From NCBI GenBank assembly GCA_945900945.1, contig CAMDKL010000007.1, positions 1 through 64,000 on the forward strand: DNA of 64,000 nucleotides, in the 5' to 3' direction. Every line of letters starts with the position of its first letter. The first letter of the stretch is position 1. The notes beneath the pieces are model-generated. The model ran no database searches and had not been told where the DNA came from. It worked only from the letters and a program-made list of their open reading frames with translations. Of this stretch, positions 28,906-39,323 are shown in pieces. This stretch comes from Pirellula staleyi DSM 6068 (lineage in GTDB: Bacteria; Planctomycetota; Planctomycetia; Pirellulales; Pirellulaceae). Position numbers and translations under genes: made by a program.

Positions 28906-30423
28906 ATGATTCCGACATTCCCAGTTCCTGAACCCACCCTCGTTTGGAGCCGCTTTTTTGAATTGCTCCAAGTGCCTAGACCATCCAAAGCGGAAGGGGC
29001 AGCGATCGATTTTTTGAATCGATGGGCGGATGGGTTGGGGTTCGAGGCACGTCGTGATGCTGCTGGCAACTTGGTCGTCCATGTGCCAGAAACCGTTGCC
29101 GATGGAAAAGGACCCACCGTCATACTGCAATGCCACGTCGATATTGTGTCGGTCACCGCAGAGGGGGATGCGCATGGTGCTGACGCCGCACGGGGGATGA
29201 TCCCAACCGTTCGTGGCGATTTCAATCCTGCAAATGAAAAACGACTTGATCCCAACGCCTCGGGCGATTGGATCAATGCCCCTTTCACCACACTCGGAGC
29301 AGACAACGGAATTGGAGTGGCAATGATGATGGCCTTGGCTGAGTCAAACCATCGACCTGTGCCACTGCAACTGCTTTTCACCATTGATGAAGAAGCAGGG
29401 ATGACAGGTGCCTTTGGACTAGACCCTCAGGCACTTGGCTTAACGGGGAAACTGCTAATCAACATCGATACCGAGGATGATGACGAAATCACGATCGGAG
29501 CAGCTGGCGGCCGCGATATCGAAATAAGTTGGGAAGGCACACTAGAACGAGTCGGAAACCAAACTTGCTATTCGGTCGGGCTCAAGGGGCTCAAGGGAGG
29601 ACACTCCGGCGTCGAAATCAATCAAGGACGAGCCAATGCTATACGATTATTGTCGCGAGCGTTGCGCAGACTTTCCGATGCAGTCGATTTACGCCTACTG
29701 AAACTGAGCGGTGGTTCGCGGCGAAATGCAATTCCAGATGTCTGCACAGCAGTCATCGTTTTCGATTCTGCCGAGTCCGCTGTCGCCCAACTTACAATCG
29801 AAGCATGTTGCGATCAATGGAACCAACTTTACGCAGGCCGTGAAAACCCGATCATCATCGAAATGACTCGGATCTCGGATTCACAACCTGAGTCCTGTTT
29901 ATCCGTTGCAAGCACTCAAACGTTCCTGCAGATGCTCAATGGGATTCCAGTCGGCATCTGCGAGATGACACCCGAGATTCCCACATTGGTCGAGTCGTCC
30001 TGCAATCTAGCGATCGTCGAATTCGCTACACCCGAATCAGCCAAGATCATTTGTAGTGTTCGTGGGACAACTGGCTTTGCAGCAGACGATATTTGCGACA
30101 CGCTGCGGTCGATCGTGGGACTTGCCCATGGTACTGTCGAAATCGCGGACGGATATCCTGGATGGAAACCAAGACTAGAGTCCCCACTCTTGAAAATTGC
30201 GATCGAGCAATATGAACTGCTGTTCGATTCCAACCCAAAGGTACATGCCATCCATGCGGGACTCGAATGCGGGTTGCTAATCGAGAAGCTACCTGGACTG
30301 GATACGATTTCGATCGGACCAAATATCAAGGGCAATCATGCGGTAGGCGAACGCGTTCAAATTAGTTCCGTACAGAAATCGTTTCTCTACGTAGTCGCGA
30401 TCCTCGAGCAGCTCGGGAGATAG
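28906..30423 (+). CDS. pepD: M20-family aminoacyl-histidine (cytosol nonspecific) dipeptidase
   Basis: VILQCHVDIV, WINAPFTTLGADNGIGVAMMMALAE, LLFTIDEEAGMTGAFGLD, HAGLECGLL. Confidence 0.93.
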   Translation: MIPTFPVPEPTLVWSRFFELLQVPRPSKAEGAAIDFLNRWADGLGFEARRDAAGNLVVHVPETVADGKGPTVILQCHVDIVSVTAEGDAHGADAARGMIPTVRGDFNPANEKRLDPNASGDWINAPFTTLGADNGIGVAMMMALAESNHRPVPLQLLFTIDEEAGMTGAFGLDPQALGLTGKLLINIDTEDDDEITIGAAGGRDIEISWEGTLERVGNQTCYSVGLKGLKGGHSGVEINQGRANAIRLLSRALRRLSDAVDLRLLKLSGGSRRNAIPDVCTAVIVFDSAESAVAQLTIEACCDQWNQLYAGRENPIIIEMTRISDSQPESCLSVASTQTFLQMLNGIPVGICEMTPEIPTLVESSCNLAIVEFATPESAKIICSVRGTTGFAADDICDTLRSIVGLAHGTVEIADGYPGWKPRLESPLLKIAIEQYELLFDSNPKVHAIHAGLECGLLIEKLPGLDTISIGPNIKGNHAVGERVQISSVQKSFLYVVAILEQLGR

Positions 30424-30447
30424 GAGTAGTGCGGAAATTCATTTCCA

Positions 30448-31560
30448 CTAGTTCAAGCATGCCTCTAACAGATTGTTCCAGCGAAACGCTCCCGACCCGG
30501 CAACCTGTTCCCCAACTTCGTTTGCAAATAACTTTGCACGATCCGGTTGGCCATCTAGCTTGAGCAATGCTGACAGGAGTAGCAATTCGCGGCCCGAGTT
30601 GTTCGGCGACTCCAACACCGATTTCGAAAGGCGTTCCAGCGTTCCGTTTACGTCGACCATACAAGCTGCAAAATAGTCTCGAAGTGAATCCTTGGCGAGT
30701 TCGCTCGGCTGCACTTGGCTTCCGGCCGCACAAGCCAGCTCCAGCAGATGCAAAATTTCGTCGGTCGATCTCGCTTGCGTTTCGCTTGCGTCGGTTGAAA
30801 AGTAGCTGAGCAATGCTTGGCGGAGATAGACTCCGGATCCTTTGGGTTGCGTGATTCGCTCCATGCTTTTGCAAGACGAATGCGCATGATCCAATTCTCC
30901 CGCAGCCACCATGTCGTCGACAATCCCGACAGCTGCCTTGGTCCAAATGGGCGAATAAGGCTGCAACAGTGCCGGCTTATTGGAAACCAGCTTGACGCCT
31001 GGTTCCTTTGCGACAGATCCATTGACCTTGGCGATTTGCTCAAGAGGGTCCCTCATCGAAAGCTGCATCGACGCGAGCTGCGTTCTCGTTTGAAATGGAC
31101 GAGTCTGAGTTGCGGCAAGCGGACTTTTCAGTTGGGTTTTGGCATCGGACGAACCAACGGTTAAATTTCGCGGCACGCTATTGTTGGCTGCGACTGGGAA
31201 GCCCAAGTTGAAATTGACGTTGCCCCACGTTGAACAGGGTGCAAATGCTGGAGCGTAGTAAACCGGCGGATAATAGACCGGTGCAAAGTAGGTCGGTGGG
31301 TAATAATTAACCGAGTAATACCGAGGTACATAGCCGAACGAAAGGGATGGGTAATAGTAAGATGAACTCAGTCCGTAAAAACTGGAATAGCCGCCATAGT
31401 AGTGCGAACCCCAACCGAACGATCCAAAACAACCGTGGTGATGGCGGAAAGGATGGTGAGCGTAAGCCTGCGGCTCTATCGTCAAGCTGCCAATCGCTAC
31501 GCAACCGATTGCAAACGTCCATTTTGCGATGAATCGGAAAAACCATTTCGAACTACGCAT
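30448..31560 (-). CDS. Secreted Tyr/Pro-rich hypothetical protein
   Basis: Signal peptide, YYPPTYFAPVYYPPVYYAPAFAP tract, C-terminal helical region. Confidence 0.7.
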   Translation of the reverse strand: MRSSKWFFRFIAKWTFAIGCVAIGSLTIEPQAYAHHPFRHHHGCFGSFGWGSHYYGGYSSFYGLSSSYYYPSLSFGYVPRYYSVNYYPPTYFAPVYYPPVYYAPAFAPCSTWGNVNFNLGFPVAANNSVPRNLTVGSSDAKTQLKSPLAATQTRPFQTRTQLASMQLSMRDPLEQIAKVNGSVAKEPGVKLVSNKPALLQPYSPIWTKAAVGIVDDMVAAGELDHAHSSCKSMERITQPKGSGVYLRQALLSYFSTDASETQARSTDEILHLLELACAAGSQVQPSELAKDSLRDYFAACMVDVNGTLERLSKSVLESPNNSGRELLLLSALLKLDGQPDRAKLFANEVGEQVAGSGAFRWNNLLEACLN

Positions 31561-31613
31561 GCTAATGTCTCACTGTTTGCTGTTTCTGAACGAAAACTCT
31601 CTAAGTATTAAAC

Positions 31614-32051
31614 CTACGTTGCGGATTTGCCAGTACCAACGTTGGATTTACTCGGAAAAATTGCACCAATCCCAAGCACTAGCCAGGCGATCATCATGGT
31701 AGCCCCCCCCAAGGGAACGATGCTCCAATGCCCCATTCTGTCAAGAAAAACCATGCTATAGAGCCCCCCTGAGAATAGGCAAACGCCTACAAAAAACAGG
31801 ATGCAGGCGACTTTCCAAACACGCCGAGTTTCTGTAGCGGGACACAGCCCGACCGCAAGGATGGCCAAGGTGTGGACCATCTGGTATTTCACTGCAATTT
31901 CGCACTGCCCGATTTTTTTTTGGATATCGCTTTGGGACAATCCGGACTCTTGGAGACGTTTGGCAAGCGAGTGAGAGCCCATAGCACCGATGCCGACCCC
32001 GATGAGGCCTGAAAATGCGGCAATAAAAACGATCCAGCGCGAACCAATCAT
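31614..32051 (-). CDS. DUF423 family membrane protein
   Basis: From MIGSRWIVFIAAFSGLIGVGIGAMGSHSLAKRL; GAMGSHxL plus YQMVHTLAIL motifs. The longer ORF reads through the tRNA gene. Confidence 0.88.
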   Translation of the reverse strand: MIGSRWIVFIAAFSGLIGVGIGAMGSHSLAKRLQESGLSQSDIQKKIGQCEIAVKYQMVHTLAILAVGLCPATETRRVWKVACILFFVGVCLFSGGLYSMVFLDRMGHWSIVPLGGATMMIAWLVLGIGAIFPSKSNVGTGKSAT

Positions 32052-32069
32052 GTCAGCCCTCGAAAAAGA

Positions 32070-32152
32070 TGCCGCTGGCGGGACTCGAACCCGCACGGGG
32101 TTTCCCCCAGCAGATTTTAAATCTGCTGCGTCTGCCATTTCGCCACAGCGAC
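32070..32152 (-). tRNA. tRNA-Leu (UAA)
   Basis: Minus strand GTCGCTGTGGCGAAATGG...GCAGATTTAAAATCTGC...GGGTTCGAGTCCCGCCAGCGGCA: 7-bp acceptor stem, long variable arm, anticodon loop TTTAAAA (anticodon TAA). No encoded CCA. Confidence 0.96.
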
Positions 32153-32338
32153 ATCGCGAAACAAGAATGTAGCCCAATCATCGTTGGAGTGGTAGTGGCT
32201 ACCGTTTTTGAAAAAATTTACGACTTGGGACTTGTTTTTCTTTGGCCGCACGCATTCATTGCTGTAGCGGATTGCATGGCGCGTGCGATGCGATTTTCAG
32301 CGTTTTGGATCTTTAGTCAAACGGAGGTAGTTTTCCTT

Positions 32339-32869
32339 ATGGCAACGATTCCGATGTGCACTCCCTCTTCCATAGATTGTGTGCCAACGGTGCGTGAGGC
32401 CAGCAAATTGTGCGATGCTCCACCCTTGCACCGCATTGCTGAAGTGAGAGTTCAGCAAGAATTGACCTTGCGCGCAATTTCTCTCCGGAGTGGAGTCGAC
32501 GTTCAGGATCTCAAGCAACAAGAGTTGCCAGATTCGAATTTGACTCTCATCGACTTGACTCGTTGGGCAAAGGCCCTGGAGGTTCCAATCGAAAATCTTA
32601 TCGTAGATAACGACTTTGAACTTTCCGATCCCGTTCAATCGAGAGCGGCAATGGTGAAAGTGATGAAGACGGTCGTCGCATTAACCGAGGTTGTGGCCTC
32701 ACCGAGAGTAGCACGCTTGACAACAATGCTGCGTGAGCAACTGATCGAGCTAATGCCTGAGCTGGCCGAAATCGGCGGTTGGCCCAACTATGGCAGTCGT
32801 CGTCCTTCGGACCAGCTTGGTCGAATTGGCGAGAACCCGATTGAAGTACAACAACTTCAACTTGATTGA
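32339..32869 (+). CDS. XRE-like helix-turn-helix protein
   Basis: HRIAEVRVQQELTLRAISLRSGVDVQDLKQQELPDSNLTLIDLTRWAKALEVPIENL is HTH-like. Start at MATIPMCT; the longer ORF overlaps the tRNA. Confidence 0.8.
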   Translation: MATIPMCTPSSIDCVPTVREASKLCDAPPLHRIAEVRVQQELTLRAISLRSGVDVQDLKQQELPDSNLTLIDLTRWAKALEVPIENLIVDNDFELSDPVQSRAAMVKVMKTVVALTEVVASPRVARLTTMLREQLIELMPELAEIGGWPNYGSRRPSDQLGRIGENPIEVQQLQLD

Positions 32870-32935
32870 CGCGGTTGACGTAAAAAGCAATTCTAATTTT
32901 TTTATTAGATACCTGAAATCAAAAACCGTTAGGTA

Positions 32936-32965
32936 AGCGGCCAGCCAAAAGCTGGTCGCTTTTTT
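32936..32965 (+). terminator. Rho-independent terminator
   Basis: AGCGGCCAGC CAAAA GCTGGTCGCT followed by TTTTT; about 10-bp stem with one wobble. Confidence 0.8.
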
Positions 32966-33845
32966 ATGAGTCGATCCATCGTTTCGTCAGATCTCCATAA
33001 GCATCGATTCGCCTATCTCTCAAGAACGGCCAGTGCGTCCGCTGGACATCGATTTGGCTTAGGTTGCATTCAACAATGACGATTTCTTCATCTGAATGGC
33101 TTGCTCGATGCAACAAATTGCCGGCTGGATCAAATACGAACGAAGCTCCCCAAAACTCGATAGAGCTCTCGACACCGACTCGGTTGGCCGCACCGACGAA
33201 TACTCCGTTGGCGATGGCATGAGATCGCATCATCGTCTCCCAAGCTTCGTGTTGGCTTCGTCCATAGAGTGGTTTGTCTGCGACACTCCAACCGATGGCC
33301 GTTGGATAAAGAAGGATCTCGGCACCGCGCAAAGCGAAAAGCCGAGCCGCCTCGGGATACCATTGATCCCAACAGACTCCAACACCTAGGACGCCAGCAC
33401 TCGTCTTGGCTACCGTGAAACCGGTATCGCCGGGCGTAAAGTAAAATTTCTCGTAGTAAAGCGGATCGTCGGGAATATGCATCTTTCGATAGAAACCGAC
33501 TTGAGCTCCATCACTGTCGAAAACAAGTGCGGTATTGTGGTAGAGTCCATGCGCTCGGCGTTCGAAAACAGAACCGGTTACGACAACCGAACACTCCTTT
33601 GCAATTTCGCTTAGCGCTTTGCTTGTCGGACCAGGAATCGCCTCAGCCCACTGAAATCGGTCGTGATCCTCGCTTTGGCACGGGTAAGGTGCGTTGAACA
33701 GTTCCTGTAGGCAGACGATGTTTGCACCCAGCGCCGCTGCCTGCCGAACTCGTGCAATGGCTTTCGCCAAGTTTTGTTCTTGGCTTTCGCTGCACATCAT
33801 TTGCACCGTTGCTAGTCGAACAATGCGATCTTTGGGAGTAGCCAT
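32964..33845 (-). CDS. aguB: Carbon-nitrogen hydrolase, N-carbamoylputrescine amidase-like
   Basis: Nitrilase Glu/Lys/Cys motifs: LQELFNAPYPC, YRKMHIPDDPLYYEKFYFTPGD, GVGVCWDQWYPEAAR. Confidence 0.9.
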   Translation of the reverse strand: MATPKDRIVRLATVQMMCSESQEQNLAKAIARVRQAAALGANIVCLQELFNAPYPCQSEDHDRFQWAEAIPGPTSKALSEIAKECSVVVTGSVFERRAHGLYHNTALVFDSDGAQVGFYRKMHIPDDPLYYEKFYFTPGDTGFTVAKTSAGVLGVGVCWDQWYPEAARLFALRGAEILLYPTAIGWSVADKPLYGRSQHEAWETMMRSHAIANGVFVGAANRVGVESSIEFWGASFVFDPAGNLLHRASHSDEEIVIVECNLSQIDVQRTHWPFLRDRRIDAYGDLTKRWIDS

Positions 33846-33856
33846 CCTCGTCTGCC

Positions 33857-34291
33857 TTATTTTGGTATCGCTGTCGTCAGGGCGAAATCGTTTGCGTTGC
33901 TTCCAGATTTCACTTCCGTAGCCAACGCTCCACGTGCGTAGTGTTTTGGAATCGGAACAAATTCTGTTTTCACGACCGTTCCAGTGTCCGGTTCATCCTC
34001 CTTGGACACTCGAGTTGTATCAATTGTAACGTCGTGGACGCCTAGCATCGCGCCGAATTTGTCCGTCGTATACTCCAGTCGCTATTTGCCATTGGCATCT
34101 GTCTTTCCATAAGAACTTGTGCCATCTCGCGCTTTGCAAATAAATGTCTCCAGGGCGCCAAGGACGGGTTTCCCATCAAGCGTCACAGTCCCTGTGACGG
34201 TACCAAGTTGCGGTCCACTGACCCGCAGCCTGTAACGAACAGGACAAATAAAATAGATCAAAATAATCGACAAGAAACCGGTTTCATACAA
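33857..34291 (-). pseudogene. Carboxypeptidase-regulatory-like lipoprotein interrupted by an in-frame TAG
   Basis: ...GTVTGTVTLDGKPVLGALETFICKARDGTSSYGKTDANGK*RLEYTTDKFGAMLGVHDVTIDT... continues in the same frame across a stop at 34082-34084. Confidence 0.8.
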
Positions 34292-34348
34292 CTCCCTTTT
34301 TGCCTAAAGCGAGAGTCACGGATAATAGGCTAGCAGACTGTTCTACGA

Positions 34349-34534
34349 TTACAAGTCCAGCGAAATAACGTTGCCGTCGTCCATGGAACCCATGCGTTGG
34401 TACGTCCCAAACGGACCACTCGCCGTTACCGCTGGAGGGTTAAAGTTGGTAGCGGTATGTTGAATTGAGTCAGAAATAAAAGGAATCGATCCATCAACGA
34501 ATGCGAACTGGCAACCGCCTGTGTGTCGCGACAA
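34349..34534 (-). pseudogene. DUF1559 protein C-terminal fragment
   Basis: SRHTGGCQFAFVDGSIPFISDSIQ (H-x-DG C-terminal motif) with no N-terminal pilin part. Confidence 0.8.
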
Positions 34535-35005
34535 CTCCTGAAAAGAACGAAAAGACTAGATTAAATATGACTTAATGATAGACATCGCCCCGCTAAGGCT
34601 ATGATGACGGATTCCGTTATCGCATCGATAAAGTTTCGCTAAATTCAAAAATAAATCAGAAATTCATGGCGAACGCAACTCAATTTGGAGAGCACCCATT
34701 CATCGAGGCATTTAGTTCGCTGGAATTGTGAGAGGCTCTTTGCGATGTTACAACGATCGTTGCAACGCAGAAATTAGGATAGTTGCCATACGAACGATTA
34801 AAATCGTTAGCCAAATGGTTGCGATTTCATGAACCATTGGGCGCTATCCCGGGGCCTTGAATCACGCCTATTAACGCGTCGATCGCCAGCGGCTTCCAAC
34901 AAAAATCTGCCCCGAAAAATATAAGGTATAATCGATGAAGAGAGTTCAGTATTACTTTCGGTTCGCAGGGGACTCTCTGGAAGCGTTTCCCGCTTGGGAG
35001 AATGG

Positions 35006-36283
35006 ATGAATCGCCCGCTTTTAGGATGCATAGCCGACGACTTCACTGGCGCATCGGACTTGGCAAGCAATCTAGTGGAATCTGGCTTGGTCGTCGTTCA
35101 GTGTCTGGGAGTCCCCAATTCGTTCGATGCGATAGCAGGGGCGGACGCGGTTGTGATCGCTTTGAAAACTCGTTCCTGCCATCGCGACGAAGCGGTCCGG
35201 CAATCGCTCTCTGCACTTGAATCGCTGCAAGCCATGGGAGCTCGCAGATTCTATTTCAAATACTGCTCAACCTTTTATTCGACAGACGAGGGAAACATTG
35301 GGCCAGTCGCCGAAGCGTTGCTTGAAGCATTAAAAGCATCGCAAACGATCTTCTGTCCCGCATTTCCAGAATACGGCCGGACCGTTTATCAGGGCCATCT
35401 ATTCGTAGGCGGAAAGTTGCTTGGCGAGTCAGGAATGGAGCACCACCCGCTGACTCCGATGAACGATGCAAACTTGGTTCGGGTCCTCTCTCAACAGACG
35501 GGTCTTCGGGTCGTATCTGTCCCCTACGGGCAAATTCAAGGAGGATATAAACCGTTGCAGGAAACCATGCAAGTCTTGCAGGCTGCGGGAAAACGATTCC
35601 TCATCGTCGACGCGCTATCCAAAGAGCATCTGCAAACCGTCGCCATGGCTTGTGCGAATATGCCGTTAGTGACGGGCAGTTCCGGTCTTGCGATCGAGCT
35701 GCCGGATATCTACCGCGCATTGGGACTCTTGTCGAATGAGCGATCGATTCCTCGCATGCCGGAGGTCCTTGGTCGGACTGCAATTTTGTCGGGCAGTTGC
35801 TCGCAAGTGACACAGGAACAGGTCGCCGTCATGCAATCGCGTTTCCCAAGTTTTCCATTGGACGTTCGGCAGTGTGTTTGCGGTCGCGACAAGGTTGTCA
35901 GCGAAGCAATCGATTGGAGTAGCAAGCAGAATTCGGACACTCCGATTCTGATTTATTCGACTGCGGAGGCAAACGCCGTCGCATGCCACCAATTGGAGTT
36001 TGGCCGAGAGGTCGCTGCAGCGGCCATCGAGTCGACTTTTGCCGCAATCGCATCGCGATTGGTCAAGGAGTGTGGCGTGCGACGCATGATTGTCGCCGGA
36101 GGTGAGACGTCCGGTGCAGTCGTTTCAAGCTTGGGCGTTCGAGCCCTTCGAATCGGGCCTCGCATTGCAACGGGAGTTCCTTGGACGGAGTCCATTGACG
36201 AGTCCCCGATGGCCTTTGCTCTCAAATCAGGTAACTTCGGCCCTCCCGATTTCTTCCAAAAGGCCATAGACATGCTCAAGTGA
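35006..36283 (+). CDS. Four-carbon acid sugar kinase family protein (OtnK/DUF1537-like)
   Basis: MNRPLLGCIADDFTGASDLASNLVESGL, LVTGSSGLAIELP, IVAGGETSGAVVSSLGV. Confidence 0.92.
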   Translation: MNRPLLGCIADDFTGASDLASNLVESGLVVVQCLGVPNSFDAIAGADAVVIALKTRSCHRDEAVRQSLSALESLQAMGARRFYFKYCSTFYSTDEGNIGPVAEALLEALKASQTIFCPAFPEYGRTVYQGHLFVGGKLLGESGMEHHPLTPMNDANLVRVLSQQTGLRVVSVPYGQIQGGYKPLQETMQVLQAAGKRFLIVDALSKEHLQTVAMACANMPLVTGSSGLAIELPDIYRALGLLSNERSIPRMPEVLGRTAILSGSCSQVTQEQVAVMQSRFPSFPLDVRQCVCGRDKVVSEAIDWSSKQNSDTPILIYSTAEANAVACHQLEFGREVAAAAIESTFAAIASRLVKECGVRRMIVAGGETSGAVVSSLGVRALRIGPRIATGVPWTESIDESPMAFALKSGNFGPPDFFQKAIDMLK

Positions 36284-36432
36284 ACGAACAGGAACTCCAC
36301 GAACAGACAGAAGGACGCCAACCCATTTAATATCGGTCCATCGACGACTGGTCGCGGTTCAAGATAATTTTGGTTGGGCAGCACGGCAGCAAGAGTGCAG
36401 TTGATAGCTGACCAGTCCCTTCTCTGATCGAC

Positions 36433-36621
36433 CTAACCCTTGTTTGTCCTTTTGCCAGCATCTCTAGACAGCACACTCACAAGTCTTCTACCATCAAAAA
36501 AAAATTTCATGACTATCAAGACTACAAAAAACTCAGTGATAAGCACAATCACAGGCCCGAAAACACTTCCTTTCAATATTCCAGTCAACCAGAAGTGGGG
36601 TCTTAGTACGCGATCCCCCAA
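36433..36621 (-). CDS. Small single-TM ORF
   Basis: 62 aa with hydrophobic stretch VFGPVIVLITEFFVVLIVMKFFF. No homology judged. Confidence 0.3.
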   Translation of the reverse strand: MGDRVLRPHFWLTGILKGSVFGPVIVLITEFFVVLIVMKFFFDGRRLVSVLSRDAGKRTNKG

Positions 36622-36642
36622 ACTTTTTAAAGACGATAAGGG

Positions 36643-36756
36643 CTAGGAATGGATCATCGACATGCTGGATGCCTCATAGAGGTAGCAAAAAATCCAGGTT
36701 CCGACATTGAAGAGGATAATCAGCATAGCTAACGACGCTGTTCGGTAAAAATTCAT
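36643..36756 (-). CDS. Small single-TM ORF (37 aa)
   Basis: MNFYRTASLAMLIILFNVGTWIFCYLYEASSMSMIHS*, hand-translated and below the ORF-track length cutoff. Confidence 0.3.
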   Translation of the reverse strand: MNFYRTASLAMLIILFNVGTWIFCYLYEASSMSMIHS

Positions 36757-36778
36757 GAATCTACTCGACTTTCTCAGC

Positions 36779-39323
36779 TTATGGAATTGTTGTCGGATTA
36801 TTAAGGGGGAATCCATACTCCGAGTCCGAGATATTTCGAATCACAATGTTGAGACGGGCTCGTAAAACGCCAAGGAAGTATCGGTCCGCTCTCATTGATT
36901 CGGTCCTGTCTAACGCATAATGGTAAGCTGTATGCGAACTTTCCCAGCTATCATTGTATCCCGGAGTACCTCCAAGCGAGCCATGGGTTGCAAAAAACCG
37001 AGAGGGACGATTGAATATCGTCCTGGTATTTCCAGTTTGAGCCGTTATTCGGTCGTACCAAGACATTCGCCAGAGCGTATCATAGTCCAAATTTTGGTTT
37101 GGCTCATATTCAGGCCCCATGATTACAATCTCTGTAACCTGTGTCGCAACGGCGGCCTCTGCGTCGGGAATAGAACCAGCCATGTCCACTGGATCATATT
37201 CTCCCAACACTTCGGTAGGGATGTTAATGTCTGACAGGTCATTTGCGACCCTAGGCCAACCCACGACGTCCAAGTGTACGATTCGCTCTGCGTATCGTCA
37301 TTTGGAATGGATACGAAGTTCGGGGAAGTAAGCCGTGCGGTTTTCGCGGAATCGGCCCAGACGTTTAGCCCAGGCGAAACAATTAGAGTAAGTTTGTATC
37401 CATCGTTAAAACCAAACGCATTTGCTTCCAAAATAGTCTCAGCTGGAGCGGAACGCCTAAATACCTTTTTTCCTTTCCCGGCAGTATTTTCGATCGAATC
37501 CTCGTACGCGGATCGATCAACTACTAACGTGTCATCGCTGTCCGTATCCAAATCCAAGGGGTAGGAGGTCACAACAACTTCGATAACATGTCCAACGATG
37601 GTTCCGTAAATACTACAACCGTGGTTAACGCCAGCGTTTGGAACCCATTCCATGAAAATCTCCGATCGGGAAGAAGATATTCCTTCCACCCAAACTTGAT
37701 CTTGGCTTTTGTGGATACTTCCGTACTGAATCAAGTTGTTTTTTGACTGAGTGTCCCAAATTCGAACACTCTTGTTGTCATATTTCAAATATCGGGTTCC
37801 CTTTGCAAGGTCCATTCCATTCGTCAAAAGCTGACTGAGACTAATCGATTTTAGGTCATCATCATCAAAACCACTTTCGGAAAGATCCTCAAGTAGATTT
37901 AAGTTGTCGTCATCGCTATTTGCATCCAAACCTAGTAAGCTCCTTGAACGTATTTGGCTTACCCCAGAGTCGTCGTCCCAAACAATTACTGACTTCATCG
38001 AAATTTGTTCGTCCGGTTGAAGTAATCGGAATACGGTGCCCACAAACACCGATGAACAAGTGTACTGCTGAATGAAGCTACTTTCTGACGTCGTAATGCC
38101 ATCCGACCAAGTTACCATCGCAGTGTGTACATCATGGGCACCTGGATCTGTTATCGAAACTTTTACCATCGCATACCTCTTACCCGAGAGTTCCGCAAAA
38201 CCAAAAGTGGGAACGCCGATAATATCGGGAGGGACATTGTTAATTGTGATTATTTCGTTTTTGACGTCTAAGCCAAAGCGGATTGTAATGTTGACGGTGT
38301 CGCTTGGTGTGGAATTGCCAGGAGAAAGGCCGTCGTCACGGAAGTTGATGGAAAACGATATGGGATCCAATGGGCCACTAACCCGAAACGTTTGGAGTTC
38401 GTCCTCCTCAATTGTGCCATTAAAGTTGCTATCGGCACTAATAGTTAGTAGTTGCGGTGCCGGAAAATTGATACCGTCCTCGCCTAACGGACTGACTACG
38501 TTAACAGTGCCGCTAACTGACCCCTCCTCGTCAATAATGTTCTCGCTGAGAGTTTTCGACTGAATTGTATATGTCGCGGACGGTGTTGGGATTGGAGACG
38601 GTGCCGGTGCCGGTGCCGGAGTTGGAGTTGGAGTTGGAGTTGGAGTTGGAGTTGGAGTTGGCGATGGCGATGGATTTGGATTTGGACTTGGCGACGGAGT
38701 TGGACTTGGCGATGGTGTTGGGTCTGGCGACGGAGCTGGACTTGGGGATGGTGCTGGAGTTGGAGTTGGGCATCCTTTACCATCGCATGGATCGAATGGG
38801 ATTGACGGCGGACTTGGTGATGGTAACGGTGCGGGGATTGGTGTCGGAGCACAAATGTCAATACACGACGGCGTTGGGATTGGCGGCGGCGGTGGAGCGG
38901 GAATTAGATCCGGATCAAGGCACAATGCAGTCGGTGAGTCAGTGCAGGCGGTGATTGATGGCGGCGATGGACTTGTTTGCGGTCCATATGCGAACGTTAA
39001 AGAGTTGGTACCGGCAGGTACGTCTAAATTCGTCGAAAGAACTTCGTTAATACTTAATGAATAGCCGTGGGTGTTGCGATCACCAAAACATCTGCGGGCT
39101 CAATTTGACCGTTTCCATTGACGTCTTATGGTAAAACCGTGTTCTGCATTGCCGGGAGTGGTTGCGTCGCACTCATTACAATTCGAGGTTCGAACTGCTC
39201 GAATTTAGGCCGGCGATCCAAACTGAAAGATGTGGTTTTCCTGCTTCGAATTCGATAATGACTTGCCCGCTGCTCAACGTAGGAAAGCAAACGGATGAAC
39301 CAAGGCCGAAGCTGAAATTTCAT
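36779..39323 (-). pseudogene. Degenerate LEPR-box/dockerin-like surface protein with Pro-rich linker
   Basis: N-terminus FEQFEPRIVMSA (39126..39323), in-frame TAA, then DVNGNGQIEPADVLVIATPTAIH*, a frame change into SINEVLSTNLDVPAGTNSLTFAYGPQTS...(PTPT)n..., and a second frameshift near 37273 into DVVGWPRVANDLSDINIP.... Confidence 0.75.
38600..38780. repeat. Hexanucleotide (GTTGGA/GGTGCC-type) low-complexity array encoding a (P-T/S/A)n linker
   Basis: Uninterrupted GGAGTTGGAGTTGGAGTT... tract and degenerate flanks. Confidence 0.9.

Noticed and set aside
30362-30946. 194-aa minus-strand ORF
   Set aside because: Overlaps the 30448-31560 gene in another frame and the pepD 3-prime end; no motif.
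32069-32338. Upstream extension of the HTH ORF and of the DUF423 ORF
   Set aside because: Both extensions read through the tRNA-Leu gene. Internal starts at 32339 (+) and 32051 (-) are more plausible.
38600-38850. Possible CRISPR array
   Set aside because: Simple hexamer repeats with no unique spacers, lying in a coding frame; no cas genes in the window.
38565-38954. Plus-strand ORF with (EL)n and alternative-frame (QL)n/(NS)n ORFs
   Set aside because: By-products of the hexanucleotide repeat, which has no stops in several frames. The minus-strand Pro-rich frame fits a linker in a surface protein.
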